A stretch of 64,000 bases of DNA from an uncultured Clostridia bacterium (lineage in GTDB: Bacteria; Bacillota; Clostridia; UBA1381): positions 186,001 through 250,000 of the forward strand of contig CAKSNH010000002.1 in assembly GCA_934476075.1 (NCBI GenBank), read 5' to 3'. The notes beneath the pieces were generated by a model. It saw only the letters and a list, made by a program, of their open reading frames with translations. It was not told the DNA's origin and did not search any database. A program made the position numbers and the translations under genes. How positions within the stretch are numbered: the first letter of the stretch is position 1; each line of letters opens with the position of its first letter. This document shows positions 33,982 through 42,428 of this stretch, in pieces.

Positions 33982-34644
33982 ATGTTATTTAGAGGAATGA
34001 GTCTGACAGATATAATTTTGTTTATTCCGGTTATATTATTTGCACTGACGGGACATGAATTTGCACATGGATTTGTTTCGTATAAATTGGGTGACCCTAC
34101 ACCGAAATATGAAGGCAGACTATCGTTAAATCCGTTTGCACATTTGGATTTGGTCGGTACATTATTGATGCTGTTTACGGGATTTGGCTGGGCAAAACCT
34201 GTGGCAATAAATCCGATGTACTACAAAAACCGCAAATGGGGCACGGTAATCGTGGCATTTGCAGGCCCTTTGGCAAATTTTATAATGGCATTCATAGCTA
34301 TTTTTATCTATTATATGATATATTTGATAGAAATAAAAACAGGTATACAGGGCACTGTAATAGATTTGTTGCAAAAATGGTTCAGGTTGTTTGCAATGTC
34401 GAATATATCGCTTATGGTGTTTAATTTGATACCTATACCACCGCTTGACGGTTCAAGAATACTTAGCCTGTTTTTGAGCGAGGAAACATATTACAAAATA
34501 AGCCAATATGAAAGATATTCGATTATATTGATATTTATACTGTCGTTTTCGGGCGTGTTGAGCAGGATTTTGGGTATCGGTATAAATGCGGTTTTGTCAC
34601 TGATGAATACTATATTCAGCTTGATATTCGGATTGTTTATATAA
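33982..34644 (+). CDS. Site-2 protease family (M50) membrane metalloprotease
   Basis: A 220-residue polytopic membrane protein of the short M50 type. The zinc motif HExxH is GHEFAHGFVSY in the first helix region; the second zinc ligand motif is FNLIPIPPLDGSRIL. About five hydrophobic segments are visible. It is the compact form without PDZ domain, often encoded beside scpA in Firmicutes. TGAGGAG precedes ATG 33982. It starts an operon with scpA (11 nt), scpB, DUF2953 and ytfJ. Confidence 0.87.
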   Translation: MLFRGMSLTDIILFIPVILFALTGHEFAHGFVSYKLGDPTPKYEGRLSLNPFAHLDLVGTLLMLFTGFGWAKPVAINPMYYKNRKWGTVIVAFAGPLANFIMAFIAIFIYYMIYLIEIKTGIQGTVIDLLQKWFRLFAMSNISLMVFNLIPIPPLDGSRILSLFLSEETYYKISQYERYSIILIFILSFSGVLSRILGIGINAVLSLMNTIFSLIFGLFI

Positions 34645-34655
34645 GGTGATTTTCA

Positions 34656-35372
34656 ATGGAACAGATGTTGTATAAATTGGAGAATTTTGAAGGACCTTTG
34701 GACTTGCTTCTGCATTTGATTTCAAAAAACAAGGTCAGTATATATGATATTCCGATTTGTGAAATTACAGACCAATATTTAGAGGCAATTATAGATATTG
34801 ACGAGATAGAGCTTGAATATACGAGCGAATTTCTGCTTATGGCGGCACAGCTTTTGTATATAAAATCGAAAATGCTGTTGCCAAAACCCGAAGTCGAGGA
34901 GGAGGAAGACCCGAGAGAAGAACTGGCAAGGCTTTTGGAGGAGTATCAAAAGTTTAAACGGGCGGCGGAGGAACTTAGAAAAAATGAATTTTGGTCGCAG
35001 TATATGGTGTTTCGGCAAGCGGAAAATATTAAATTTCCGATACCGGAGTACAGCCGAAAGCACAGACCGAGTGAATTGGTATCTGCATTAAAGGATATAT
35101 CGGAGCGGAAGGAACGTAAGTCGGCACCGCCGAAACGTTCGTTTTACGGTATAGTGGGCAGAGAAAAGGTAGCGGTTGAAGATATGGTGGAAAAGGTTTG
35201 TAAAATTCTCGCCAAAATGAAAAGGGTGCGGTTTAAAAAAGTTTTCAAAAAAGAGGACTCCAAGCCTGAAAAAATTGCCACTTTTTTGGCTATACTTGAA
35301 ATGATAAAGCTCAATAAAATTTCCGCCGATTACGATTCCGAAACAGAGGATTTTATAATTACAGGAAGATAG
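34656..35372 (+). CDS. scpA: Segregation and condensation protein A
   Basis: A 238-residue kleisin. The N terminus KLENFEGPLDLLLHLISKNKVSIYDIPI is the family signature; FLLMAAQLLYIKSKMLLP follows. The C-terminal winged helix is TFLAILEMIKLNKISAD. It bridges SMC heads with ScpB in the condensin complex that organises the chromosome. Confidence 0.95.
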   Translation: MEQMLYKLENFEGPLDLLLHLISKNKVSIYDIPICEITDQYLEAIIDIDEIELEYTSEFLLMAAQLLYIKSKMLLPKPEVEEEEDPREELARLLEEYQKFKRAAEELRKNEFWSQYMVFRQAENIKFPIPEYSRKHRPSELVSALKDISERKERKSAPPKRSFYGIVGREKVAVEDMVEKVCKILAKMKRVRFKKVFKKEDSKPEKIATFLAILEMIKLNKISADYDSETEDFIITGR

Positions 35373-35384
35373 AGGTAAGTTTAT

Positions 35385-36035
35385 ATGAAGGGCAAAGATT
35401 TAAAATATGTTATAGAAAGCATATTATTTGCTACGGGCGAGGCGGTAAAAAAAGAGAAACTGGCGGAAGTGCTCAGCGTTGGGGTAAATACCGTATGCGA
35501 GAAAGTGGAAGTGCTCCGCAGGGAATATGATGACGAAAACCGTGGGTTTATGATTATTGATGTTGACGGCGGCTATCAGATGTGCACACGTCCTACATAT
35601 TTTATGTATATACAGGAGATGTTCGGCGAACGGCGTAAGCAGGCATTGTCTAATGCGGCGATGGAGTCATTGGCGATAATCGCATATAAACAGCCGGTGA
35701 CAAGAACGATAATCGAAAATATCCGTGGTGTAAACAGTGACGGTGCGGTAAACCGTCTGTTGGAGCGTGGACTTATTGATGAGGCGGGCAGACTTGACGC
35801 ACCGGGCAGACCGATTTTGTACGGCACTACGCAGGTATTTCTGCGTTCGTTCGGATTGCAGACTTTAAACGATTTACCGCCGCTCGATACCAAGCTTAAA
35901 AAAGAATATGACGAGTTTGAACAGATAACAATAGACGATATTATTGACGAGGACGGCAACAAGATAGCGGTTTCGGATACGGCAGATACATCATCGGAAG
36001 ATGAAAAGACGATAGCTGACGTTATAGAAAAATAA
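35385..36035 (+). CDS. scpB: Segregation and condensation protein B
   Basis: A 216-residue protein with two winged-helix domains. Family segments are VIESILFATGEAV, ALSNAAMESLAIIAYKQPVTRTIIENIRGVNSDGAV and LIDEAGRLDAPGRPILYGTT. The acidic tail (DEDGNKIAVSDTADTSSEDE) is variable. It dimerises and binds ScpA. It lies 12 nt after scpA. Confidence 0.95.
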   Translation: MKGKDLKYVIESILFATGEAVKKEKLAEVLSVGVNTVCEKVEVLRREYDDENRGFMIIDVDGGYQMCTRPTYFMYIQEMFGERRKQALSNAAMESLAIIAYKQPVTRTIIENIRGVNSDGAVNRLLERGLIDEAGRLDAPGRPILYGTTQVFLRSFGLQTLNDLPPLDTKLKKEYDEFEQITIDDIIDEDGNKIAVSDTADTSSEDEKTIADVIEK

Positions 36036-36055
36036 ATGTAATGGGGTGTAGTAAA

Positions 36056-36655
36056 GTGTTGTTTTTTAAAGTAATATTGTGTATAATATTATTGATTGTG
36101 ACACTTTTGTATATTCCTTTTTATTTTGATGTGGAGTATGTAAAAAATGCGATTGAGAATAGGACAAGAGTTAAACTGAAAATTTTGTGGATAACGATTG
36201 TGCTTGTTCCGAAAAAAAAGCCGAAACACGCAAAAAAGGCAGAGAAAGAGGAAACAGCGTCCGAAAAGCCGAATGTGAAAGAATTGCTTAAAAATATGGA
36301 TTTTAATTTGGGCACGTTCGGCAAGATTAAAGCCGATATAGCGGACATTCTGAAATTTTTGTCACGAAAAGCCGTTAAGGTGAAAAATTTGGAGTTCGGA
36401 TTGAATTTCGGGTTTGACGATGCACCTACAACGGGCATTACAACGGGTGTTTTCAATGCTTTGGCATATAACGGACTTGCATTTTTGCACAACAATATTA
36501 CGATAAATAAATGGAAAATTGATATTAGTCCCGACTTCAACAAGGAACGTTTTGATATTGGGATAAAATGTATAGTAAGAATAAAAAGTGCACATATTAT
36601 AATAGCACTTATCAAGTTATTAAAGATATTTTTTAAGATTAAGAAAATGAAATAG
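36056..36655 (+). CDS. DUF2953 domain protein
   Basis: A 199-residue protein with one N-terminal membrane helix (about residues 3-22), a basic Lys/Glu-rich stretch (KKKPKHAKKAEKEE) and a DUF2953 C-terminal domain (FGLNFGFDDAPTTGITTGVFNALAY). It commonly sits between scpB and ytfJ in Clostridia. Function is unknown. GTG 36056 is preferred because GGGGTG lies 7 nt upstream; ATG 36041 overlaps that site. Confidence 0.72.
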   Translation: MLFFKVILCIILLIVTLLYIPFYFDVEYVKNAIENRTRVKLKILWITIVLVPKKKPKHAKKAEKEETASEKPNVKELLKNMDFNLGTFGKIKADIADILKFLSRKAVKVKNLEFGLNFGFDDAPTTGITTGVFNALAYNGLAFLHNNITINKWKIDISPDFNKERFDIGIKCIVRIKSAHIIIALIKLLKIFFKIKKMK

Positions 36656-36683
36656 ATAATTAAAAAGAAAGGGTTGAAAGGTT

Positions 36684-37136
36684 ATGGCAGAACATCCGAT
36701 TCATGGGTTTATGGACAGCACACTGAAAAATTTAAAGACAATGATTGATGTAAATACTATCGTGGGAGAGCCGATTACTTCGCCTGACGGTACGATTATT
36801 ATTCCTGTGTCAACGGTAGGATTTGGCTTTGGTGCGGGCGGAAGTGAGTTCGGAGAAAAGAAAGGTACACCGACAGAGGGCGGTGCTTGTTTCGGAGGCG
36901 GCTGCGGCGGCGGAGTATCAATCAAACCGACAGCGTTTTTGGTTGTGAATAACAATGGCGTAAGACTTTTGCCGATGGACGGCTCATCATCACCGATTGA
37001 AAAAATCATTGATTTAGTTCCCGAATTGATTAATAAGGTAAATGATGTATTTTCAAATAAAGATGATGATGACGAGGAAAATATATTGCAGGACGATGAT
37101 GTAAAAACAGTTAATGTGATTGATTTGGACGACTGA
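36684..37136 (+). CDS. ytfJ: GerW/YtfJ family sporulation protein
   Basis: A 150-residue GerW-family protein. Typical features are MDSTLKNLKTMIDVNTIVGEPI, GTIIIPVSTVGFGFGAGGSEF and the Gly-rich GGGCGGGVSIKPTAFLVV. The tail is acidic. The family is needed for germination or spore quality in Bacillus. It follows DUF2953 by 28 nt. The standard order DUF2953-ytfJ supports the call. Confidence 0.9.
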   Translation: MAEHPIHGFMDSTLKNLKTMIDVNTIVGEPITSPDGTIIIPVSTVGFGFGAGGSEFGEKKGTPTEGGACFGGGCGGGVSIKPTAFLVVNNNGVRLLPMDGSSSPIEKIIDLVPELINKVNDVFSNKDDDDEENILQDDDVKTVNVIDLDD

Positions 37137-37201
37137 TTGGATTGAATTTAATATACAAAAATCAGGCTTTGCAGTTAGCTTTTTAATTTTAAAATAAACT
37201 A

Positions 37202-37230
37202 TTGTTAAATAAATCATAGAATGATATAAT
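37202..37230 (+). promoter_or_regulatory. Promoter of the B12-radical SAM gene
   Basis: TTGTTA (37202-37207), 17-nt spacer, TATAAT (37225-37230). The -10 lies in the centre of a large inverted repeat (37207-37258). Confidence 0.6.
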
Positions 37231-37258
37231 ACATATTGTTGAATTCTATGATTTATTT
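37207..37258. repeat. Perfect 16-bp inverted repeat around a promoter
   Basis: AAATAAATCATAGAAT (37207-37222) and ATTCTATGATTTATTT (37243-37258) are exact reverse complements separated by 20 nt that contain the -10 element. The right arm ends in TTTTT, so it could also be the terminator of ytfJ. An operator for an unknown repressor is an equal possibility. Confidence 0.8.
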
Positions 37259-37347
37259 TTGCGGAAAATTGCGAAAATTATGGGCGATTGTGTCGGAATA
37301 TAAATATCAGCATAGAATAATGAAGTAATAATAACAGGAGAAAAAGA

Positions 37348-39192
37348 ATGAGTTTTACTGAAAAAGATAAGATTTTGATGAAAGTTCAAAAGCCTACACG
37401 CTATACGGGCGGAGAACTTAATTCGATTATGAAAGACCCGAAAAGTGTAGATGTCAGATTTGCAATGTGTTTTCCCGATGTGTACGAAATAGCAATGTCG
37501 CATTTGGGCATAAAAATATTGTATCATATACTTAACGAGCGTGACGATACATATTGTGAACGTGTATTTGCACCGTGGGTTGATATGGAAGAGGAAATGC
37601 GTGCAAGGGACATAAAATTGTTCGGACTTGAAACGGGTGACGCTATCACAAATTTTGATTTTGTTGGCTTTACACTGCAATACGAGCTTAGTTACAGCAA
37701 TATTATCAATATGCTTGATTTGGCGGATATACCGCTGTTGTCGAAGGACCGTACAATAGACAATCCGTTTGTATGTGCGGGCGGTCCGTGTGCGTATAAT
37801 CCCGAACCGCTTGCCGATTTTGTGGATTTCTTCATGATGGGTGAGGGCGAAGAAAGCATTAACGAAATTGTAGACGTATACAATGAATGGAAAAAGAGCG
37901 GCAGCAGGGACAGAGTTGAATATTTATCCGAAATTGCAAAAATAGAGGGTATTTATGTTCCGATGTTCTATGACGTGGAGTACAATGACGATAACACAAT
38001 TAAGAGTGTAACTCCGAACCATAAAAATGCAAAGCCTGTTATAAGAAAACGTATTATGAAGGACTTTGACAAAACATATGCTCCGAATACGATTGTTGTG
38101 CCGTTCGGCGAGATTGTGCATGACAGAGTTATGCTTGAAGTGTTCAGAGGCTGTATTCGTGGGTGCAGATTTTGTCAGGCGGGATATGTGTATCGTCCTG
38201 TGCGTGAGCGTAAGCATGAAACCTTGCTTGGACTTGCGGAAAACCTGCTAAATTGCAGCGGATATGATGAAATATCATTGTCATCGCTCAGCACAAGCGA
38301 CTATCGTGAGCTGCCGCAGCTTACAAATGAATTGATTGATATAACCGAAAAGAAAAAAATCGGTTTGTCTTTGCCGTCGCTGAGAATAGATAATTTCTCG
38401 CTTGAACTTATGGAGAAAGTGCAGAAAGTCCGCAAGAGCGGTATCACGTTTGCTCCGGAGGCAGGCACGCAAAGACTTCGTGACGTTATCAACAAGAACA
38501 TAACAGAGGAAAATATTTTAAAATCGGTAAAAATGGTGTTCGGCGGCGGTTGGACAAATATCAAGCTATACTTTATGATTGGTCTGCCGACGGAAACTAT
38601 GGACGATGTTGTGGGTATTGCCGACCTGGCTATGAAGGTGCTTAACGTGTATTTTGATATTCCGAAAGAGGAACGAGCGAAAAATATTAATATTACGGTA
38701 AGTACATCGAGTTTTGTGCCGAAGCCGTTTACAGCATTCCAATGGGAGGCACAGGACACAAGAGAAATGCTTATCAAAAAGCAGGACGCATTGAAAGCCG
38801 CTATTCCGTCTAAGAGAATACGCTATAACTGGCACGATTCAAAGACAAGCTATCTTGAAGGTGTGTTTGCCCGTGGTGACAGACGTTTGGGTAAGGTGCT
38901 TTTGGAGGCACACAAACAAGGCTGTAAATTTGACGGCTGGGGAGAATTTTTCAGTTTTGAAAGATGGATGAATGTATTTGATGTGTGCGGAGTAGACCCG
39001 AATTTCTACAATGCGAGAAAACGTGAATTCACCGAGGTTTTGCCTTGGGACCACATAAGTGTGGGTTTGACAAAGCAATTCTTTATCAATGAATGTAAGA
39101 AAGCATATGCCGAAACAACTACACCTAACTGCCGTGAAAAATGTTCGGGCTGTGGAGCGGCATCTTTTGGCGGAGGTGTTTGTTATGAATGA
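37348..39192 (+). CDS. B12-binding-type radical SAM protein (TIGR03960 family)
   Basis: A 614-residue radical SAM protein. The N-terminal third contains a cobalamin-binding-like domain (VRFAMCFPDVYEIAMSHLG, FTLQYELSYSNIINML). The radical SAM cluster motif is CIRGCRFCQAGYVYRPVRER near residue 268, and FAPEAGTQRLRDVINKNI follows. A Cys-rich end (CREKCSGCGAASFGGG) may bind a metal. The family is always paired with the DUF2344 protein encoded next; its role is unknown, though position in other genomes near ribonuclease G and rplU suggests RNA modification. The stop codon overlaps the start of the next gene by 8 nt. Confidence 0.88.
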   Translation: MSFTEKDKILMKVQKPTRYTGGELNSIMKDPKSVDVRFAMCFPDVYEIAMSHLGIKILYHILNERDDTYCERVFAPWVDMEEEMRARDIKLFGLETGDAITNFDFVGFTLQYELSYSNIINMLDLADIPLLSKDRTIDNPFVCAGGPCAYNPEPLADFVDFFMMGEGEESINEIVDVYNEWKKSGSRDRVEYLSEIAKIEGIYVPMFYDVEYNDDNTIKSVTPNHKNAKPVIRKRIMKDFDKTYAPNTIVVPFGEIVHDRVMLEVFRGCIRGCRFCQAGYVYRPVRERKHETLLGLAENLLNCSGYDEISLSSLSTSDYRELPQLTNELIDITEKKKIGLSLPSLRIDNFSLELMEKVQKVRKSGITFAPEAGTQRLRDVINKNITEENILKSVKMVFGGGWTNIKLYFMIGLPTETMDDVVGIADLAMKVLNVYFDIPKEERAKNINITVSTSSFVPKPFTAFQWEAQDTREMLIKKQDALKAAIPSKRIRYNWHDSKTSYLEGVFARGDRRLGKVLLEAHKQGCKFDGWGEFFSFERWMNVFDVCGVDPNFYNARKREFTEVLPWDHISVGLTKQFFINECKKAYAETTTPNCREKCSGCGAASFGGGVCYE

Positions 39193-39856
39193 GATTTTAA
39201 ATGATTATGTATTGAAATATTCAAAGGGCGATACGGTAAAATATATATCGCATTTGGATTTTGTGCGTACATTCGGCAGAGCGGTAAGACGTTCGGGCTT
39301 GCAGATGGCGTATTCATCGGGATTTAATCCGCACCCTATTTTGACGGTTGCAATGCCGTTGTCGGTAGGTGTGACAAGCGAGGGTGAATATCTCAGAATT
39401 AGATTTGTCGACAATTTAGAGCCGGAATATATAAAGGAAAAGCTAAACAGTGTACTCCCGATTGGACTTAAAATACTGGACGTTAAAAGAGTTTCGGGCA
39501 AACAGATGGATTTTGCAAAAATAGACCGGGCAAAATATATTGTTGATGTGGAATTGGCGGAAAATATGGAAGTGCCTGTTGCGGAATTTTTGGCGAACAA
39601 GTCTTTGCTTGTAATGAAAAAGAGCAAGAGCGGTGAAAAAGAGGCGGATATTCGTGAGCATATACACGAATTGAAGATAGAAAAGACTGACGGAAATATT
39701 GTCACATTTTCAATGTGTCTGTCGGCGGGCAGCCAATATAATCTGAAACCGGATACGGTTATTGCGGCTATGGAGAAATATATTGACGGATTTAAAGCGG
39801 AATTTTTCTCTGTGCACAGAGTGTGTATGCTTGCGGGAGATATATTGTATATGTAA
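39185..39856 (+). CDS. TIGR03936/DUF2344 protein, partner of the radical SAM protein
   Basis: A 223-residue DUF2344 protein. Its pattern is YSKGDTVKYISHLDFVRTFGRAVRRSGL, YSSGFNPHPILTVAMPLSVGVTSEGEY and SVLPIGLKILDVK. It is found next to or fused with the TIGR03960 radical SAM protein. GGAGGTG in the end of that gene precedes ATG 39185, giving coupled translation. The longer frame from 39089 is overlap only. Confidence 0.87.
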   Translation: MNEILNDYVLKYSKGDTVKYISHLDFVRTFGRAVRRSGLQMAYSSGFNPHPILTVAMPLSVGVTSEGEYLRIRFVDNLEPEYIKEKLNSVLPIGLKILDVKRVSGKQMDFAKIDRAKYIVDVELAENMEVPVAEFLANKSLLVMKKSKSGEKEADIREHIHELKIEKTDGNIVTFSMCLSAGSQYNLKPDTVIAAMEKYIDGFKAEFFSVHRVCMLAGDILYM

Positions 39857-39865
39857 GGAGTTTAT

Positions 39866-40702
39866 ATGGATAACTTTATGAAATTTGTAAGTGAAGATAT
39901 AACTAATTTTTTGGATAATAAATTGGTGCAGTCGGTAATAATTTTTATAATTGCGGTGATTGCGTCTAAGATACTTAAACGCATTGTAAGGCATACGATA
40001 AAAAAACAGGACATGAGCAATCGCACCGAAACAATTACCCGTGTGATAACAAGAATAATATCGGCATTTATATATTTTATGGCATTTCTTTCGATATTGC
40101 AGACATTGTTTAATGTACAGCCGGCATCGCTGATTGCGGCAACGGGGATATTCAGTGTTGCGTTGGGCTTTGGTGCACAGAGCTTGGTCAAGGACGTAAT
40201 TTCGGGATTTTTTATATTGATAGAAAATCAGTTTGCGGTCGGCGATTTGGTGACTGTTGAGGGATTTAACGGGACGGTGTGCGAGCTTACTCTCCGTACC
40301 ACGATTATACGAAACTGCGAGGGGGACGTATTCACAATCCCGAACGGCTCGATTACCAAAGTGACCAATCATTCGAGAGGCAACAGGGGAGTATTTGTTG
40401 TGGTCAGCATTGCGTATGAGGAGGATATAGACAATGCTATACGGATTATGAAAGAGGTTGCCGAGAAGGCAGACCGTGAGATGGAGGCATTGAACGGACC
40501 GCCGCAGGTGCTTGGTGTATCGGCACTTGGCAGCAGTGGAATTGATTTAAAAATGCTTGCAAATTGTGTTGCGGGCGAACAGTTTGCGGTGGAACGTGAA
40601 TTGTTAAAGCGTATAAAATATGCGTTTGATGCGGAAAATGTGGATATACCGTATAATCATATTGTTGTTGTCAACAAAGAGGACACGCTGTCAAAAAAAT
40701 AA
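39866..40702 (+). CDS. mscS: Small-conductance mechanosensitive channel
   Basis: A 278-residue MscS-family channel. Three hydrophobic segments (about residues 17-42, 58-82, 88-112) precede the pore helix SLIAATGIFSVALGFGAQSLVKDVISGFFIL. The beta domain (FAVGDLVTVEGFNGTVCELTLRTTIIRN, FTIPNGSITKVTNHSR) follows. It opens on membrane tension to release solutes during osmotic downshift. It lies 9 nt after the DUF2344 gene. Confidence 0.93.
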   Translation: MDNFMKFVSEDITNFLDNKLVQSVIIFIIAVIASKILKRIVRHTIKKQDMSNRTETITRVITRIISAFIYFMAFLSILQTLFNVQPASLIAATGIFSVALGFGAQSLVKDVISGFFILIENQFAVGDLVTVEGFNGTVCELTLRTTIIRNCEGDVFTIPNGSITKVTNHSRGNRGVFVVVSIAYEEDIDNAIRIMKEVAEKADREMEALNGPPQVLGVSALGSSGIDLKMLANCVAGEQFAVERELLKRIKYAFDAENVDIPYNHIVVVNKEDTLSKK

Positions 40703-40723
40703 ATAAACTTTCCGAATATTGAC

Positions 40724-40824
40724 AAAACCTTTCAATCTTTTTTAAAGGAATTATTTACCTTTAAAGCGAAAAAGTATATGACCTGAAATCATAGAAATTT
40801 TGTACAGAGATTGAAAGGTTTTTT
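40724..40824 (+). terminator. Large branched hairpin after mscS and before spoIIA
   Basis: AAAACCTTTCAATC (40724-40737) pairs exactly with GATTGAAAGGTTTT (40809-40822), followed by T. Inside are a perfect stem TTTAAAGG/CCTTTAAA and a smaller TATGA/TCATA stem, giving a three-way junction. It may terminate mscS. A sigma-H-like promoter lies within it. Confidence 0.6.
40744..40773 (+). promoter_or_regulatory. Sigma-H-like promoter of spoIIA
   Basis: AAAGGAATT (40744-40752) fits the sigma-H -35 RNAGGAWWW. After 12 nt, AGCGAAAAA (40765-40773) fits RNNGAATWW with one mismatch (A for T). In Bacillus spoIIA is transcribed by sigma-H with Spo0A. No clear Spo0A box (TGNCGAA) was seen. It is 115 nt upstream of spoIIAA. 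Confidence 0.5.
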
Positions 40825-40888
40825 CTATTTGCTTGACTTGCGGTAAATACGAAAGAAAATATTTTGTAAGTCAGAAAGGTAATAAATT

Positions 40889-41224
40889 ATGCAGCTAAGG
40901 TTAATATCGGAGAAACACGCTTTGTTGGTAAGTTTGGAGGGAGAATTGGACCATCACACCGCAAACAGTGTAAGAGAAAAGATTGATACGGAAATCAAAC
41001 GCAGCAATGCAAAGAATATCATTTTTGATTTCCGGAAATTAAATTTTATGGACAGCTCAGGAATAGGCGTCATTATCGGACGATATAAGGTATCGAAAAT
41101 TCTGGGTGGCGAAACGATAATATTTTCGCCGACCAATGCGGTGAGGAGAATTATTGAAATGTCGGGTATACACAAGATAATAAAATTGGCAAGCAGCTTG
41201 GACAGTGCGTTAAAACTGTTATAA
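40889..41224 (+). CDS. spoIIAA: Anti-sigma F factor antagonist
   Basis: A 111-residue STAS-domain protein. LEGELDHHTANSVREKID and LNFMDSSGIGVIIGRYK are the family marks; Ser 57 is the counterpart of the phosphorylated Ser 58 of B. subtilis. Unphosphorylated SpoIIAA binds SpoIIAB and frees sigma F in the forespore. It heads the three-gene spoIIA operon with typical spacing. Confidence 0.96.
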   Translation: MQLRLISEKHALLVSLEGELDHHTANSVREKIDTEIKRSNAKNIIFDFRKLNFMDSSGIGVIIGRYKVSKILGGETIIFSPTNAVRRIIEMSGIHKIIKLASSLDSALKLL

Positions 41225-41248
41225 AATCGGAAAGGAAAGAGTGTAAAA

Positions 41249-41671
41249 ATGGACAATGTGATGAAACTGGAATTTATAAATATGTCATGCAATGAACGGT
41301 TTGCACGTTCTGTTGCGGCATCATTTACAGCTATATTAGACCCGACTATCGAAGAACTTACAGAAATAAAAACCGCAGTATCCGAGGCGGTGACAAATGC
41401 GATTATACATGGATATAACGGAGAAATCGGGAATGTGATAATGGAGGGGCGAATACATGGGCGATGTGTGGAATTTGCGGTAAAGGATTTCGGGTGCGGA
41501 ATTGCGGACATTGATAAGGCGAGAGAGCCTATGTATACCGATAAGCCCGATATGGAGCGTTCGGGCATGGGATTTACCATTATGGAGGCTTTTATGGACG
41601 AGATTTATGTGGAAAGCATAGTGGGACAGGGTACAACCGTTACGATGAAAAAGACATTATCTGAAAGATAG
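41249..41671 (+). CDS. spoIIAB: Anti-sigma F factor
   Basis: A 140-residue GHKL-type serine kinase and anti-sigma factor. The N box is EIKTAVSEAVTNAIIHGYNG, the G1 box VKDFGCGIADIDKA and the G2 box RSGMGFTIMEAFMD. It holds sigma F inactive and phosphorylates SpoIIAA. It begins 24 nt after spoIIAA. Confidence 0.96.
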   Translation: MDNVMKLEFINMSCNERFARSVAASFTAILDPTIEELTEIKTAVSEAVTNAIIHGYNGEIGNVIMEGRIHGRCVEFAVKDFGCGIADIDKAREPMYTDKPDMERSGMGFTIMEAFMDEIYVESIVGQGTTVTMKKTLSER

Positions 41672-41699
41672 TTACATAACAGAGTTTAGAAAGGAATGG

Positions 41700-42428
41700 T
41701 TGTATGCTATGCTTGATACCGCATTGCTGATTAAGGCACAGAACGGAGATAAAAAATCTGAGGAATTGATTATTAACGACAATATGGGCTTGGTGTGGAG
41801 TGTAGTAAAAAAATTTTTGGGGCGTGGATATGAAAAGGAGGATTTATCACAGATAGGCGTTATAGGACTTATAAAGGCGGTTAAAAAGTTTGATATAAGC
41901 TATGGAGTGCAGTTCTCTACATATGCAGTTCCCATGATTCTAGGGGAGCTTAAACGCTTTCTGCGTGATGACGGTGTTATTAAGGTAAGCCGAAGTTTAA
42001 AAGAGGCGGCGGCAAAGGGATTTTCGGCAAGAGAAATATTGTACAGAAAATACGGCAGAGAGCCGACAATAAGCGAGATTGCGGCGGAATGTGAGGTGGA
42101 CGAGGATATATTGGTGCAGGCTTTTGATGCGGTTACACCGCCCGAATCGATTTATACGAGCGTATATGATGACGGCGGGAAAAATGTATGTATTGCGGAC
42201 AGGCTGGTTGCCGATGATACCGAGGAGGCGGTTGTGGACAGGGTTCTTATACAAAATATTTTGGACAGTCTGAGTGCAAGAGAGCGGCAGATTATCATAT
42301 TCCGATATTTTAAGGGCAAAACCCAATCGGAAATATCGAAAATGGTAGGGGTGTCGCAGGTGCAGGTGTCACGAATAGAAAAGGCGGTGCTTGAACGTAT
42401 CAGGAAGAATTTTTGTGCGGAGTTATAG
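41700..42428 (+). CDS. sigF: RNA polymerase sigma-F factor
   Basis: A sigma-70-family factor of 242 residues (239 if it begins at ATG 41709). Region 2 includes NMGLVWSVVKKFLGRGYEKEDLSQIGVIGLIKAVKKFD and FSTYAVPMILGELKRFLRDDG; region 3 has SLKEAAAKGFSAREIL and region 4 SARERQIIIFRYFKGKTQSEISKMVGVSQVQVSRIE. It directs early forespore transcription. AAGGA ends 4 nt before TTG 41700 and 13 nt before ATG 41709, so neither start is ideally spaced. The last 29 bp overlap a gene on the opposite strand. Confidence 0.95.
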   Translation: MYAMLDTALLIKAQNGDKKSEELIINDNMGLVWSVVKKFLGRGYEKEDLSQIGVIGLIKAVKKFDISYGVQFSTYAVPMILGELKRFLRDDGVIKVSRSLKEAAAKGFSAREILYRKYGREPTISEIAAECEVDEDILVQAFDAVTPPESIYTSVYDDGGKNVCIADRLVADDTEEAVVDRVLIQNILDSLSARERQIIIFRYFKGKTQSEISKMVGVSQVQVSRIEKAVLERIRKNFCAEL

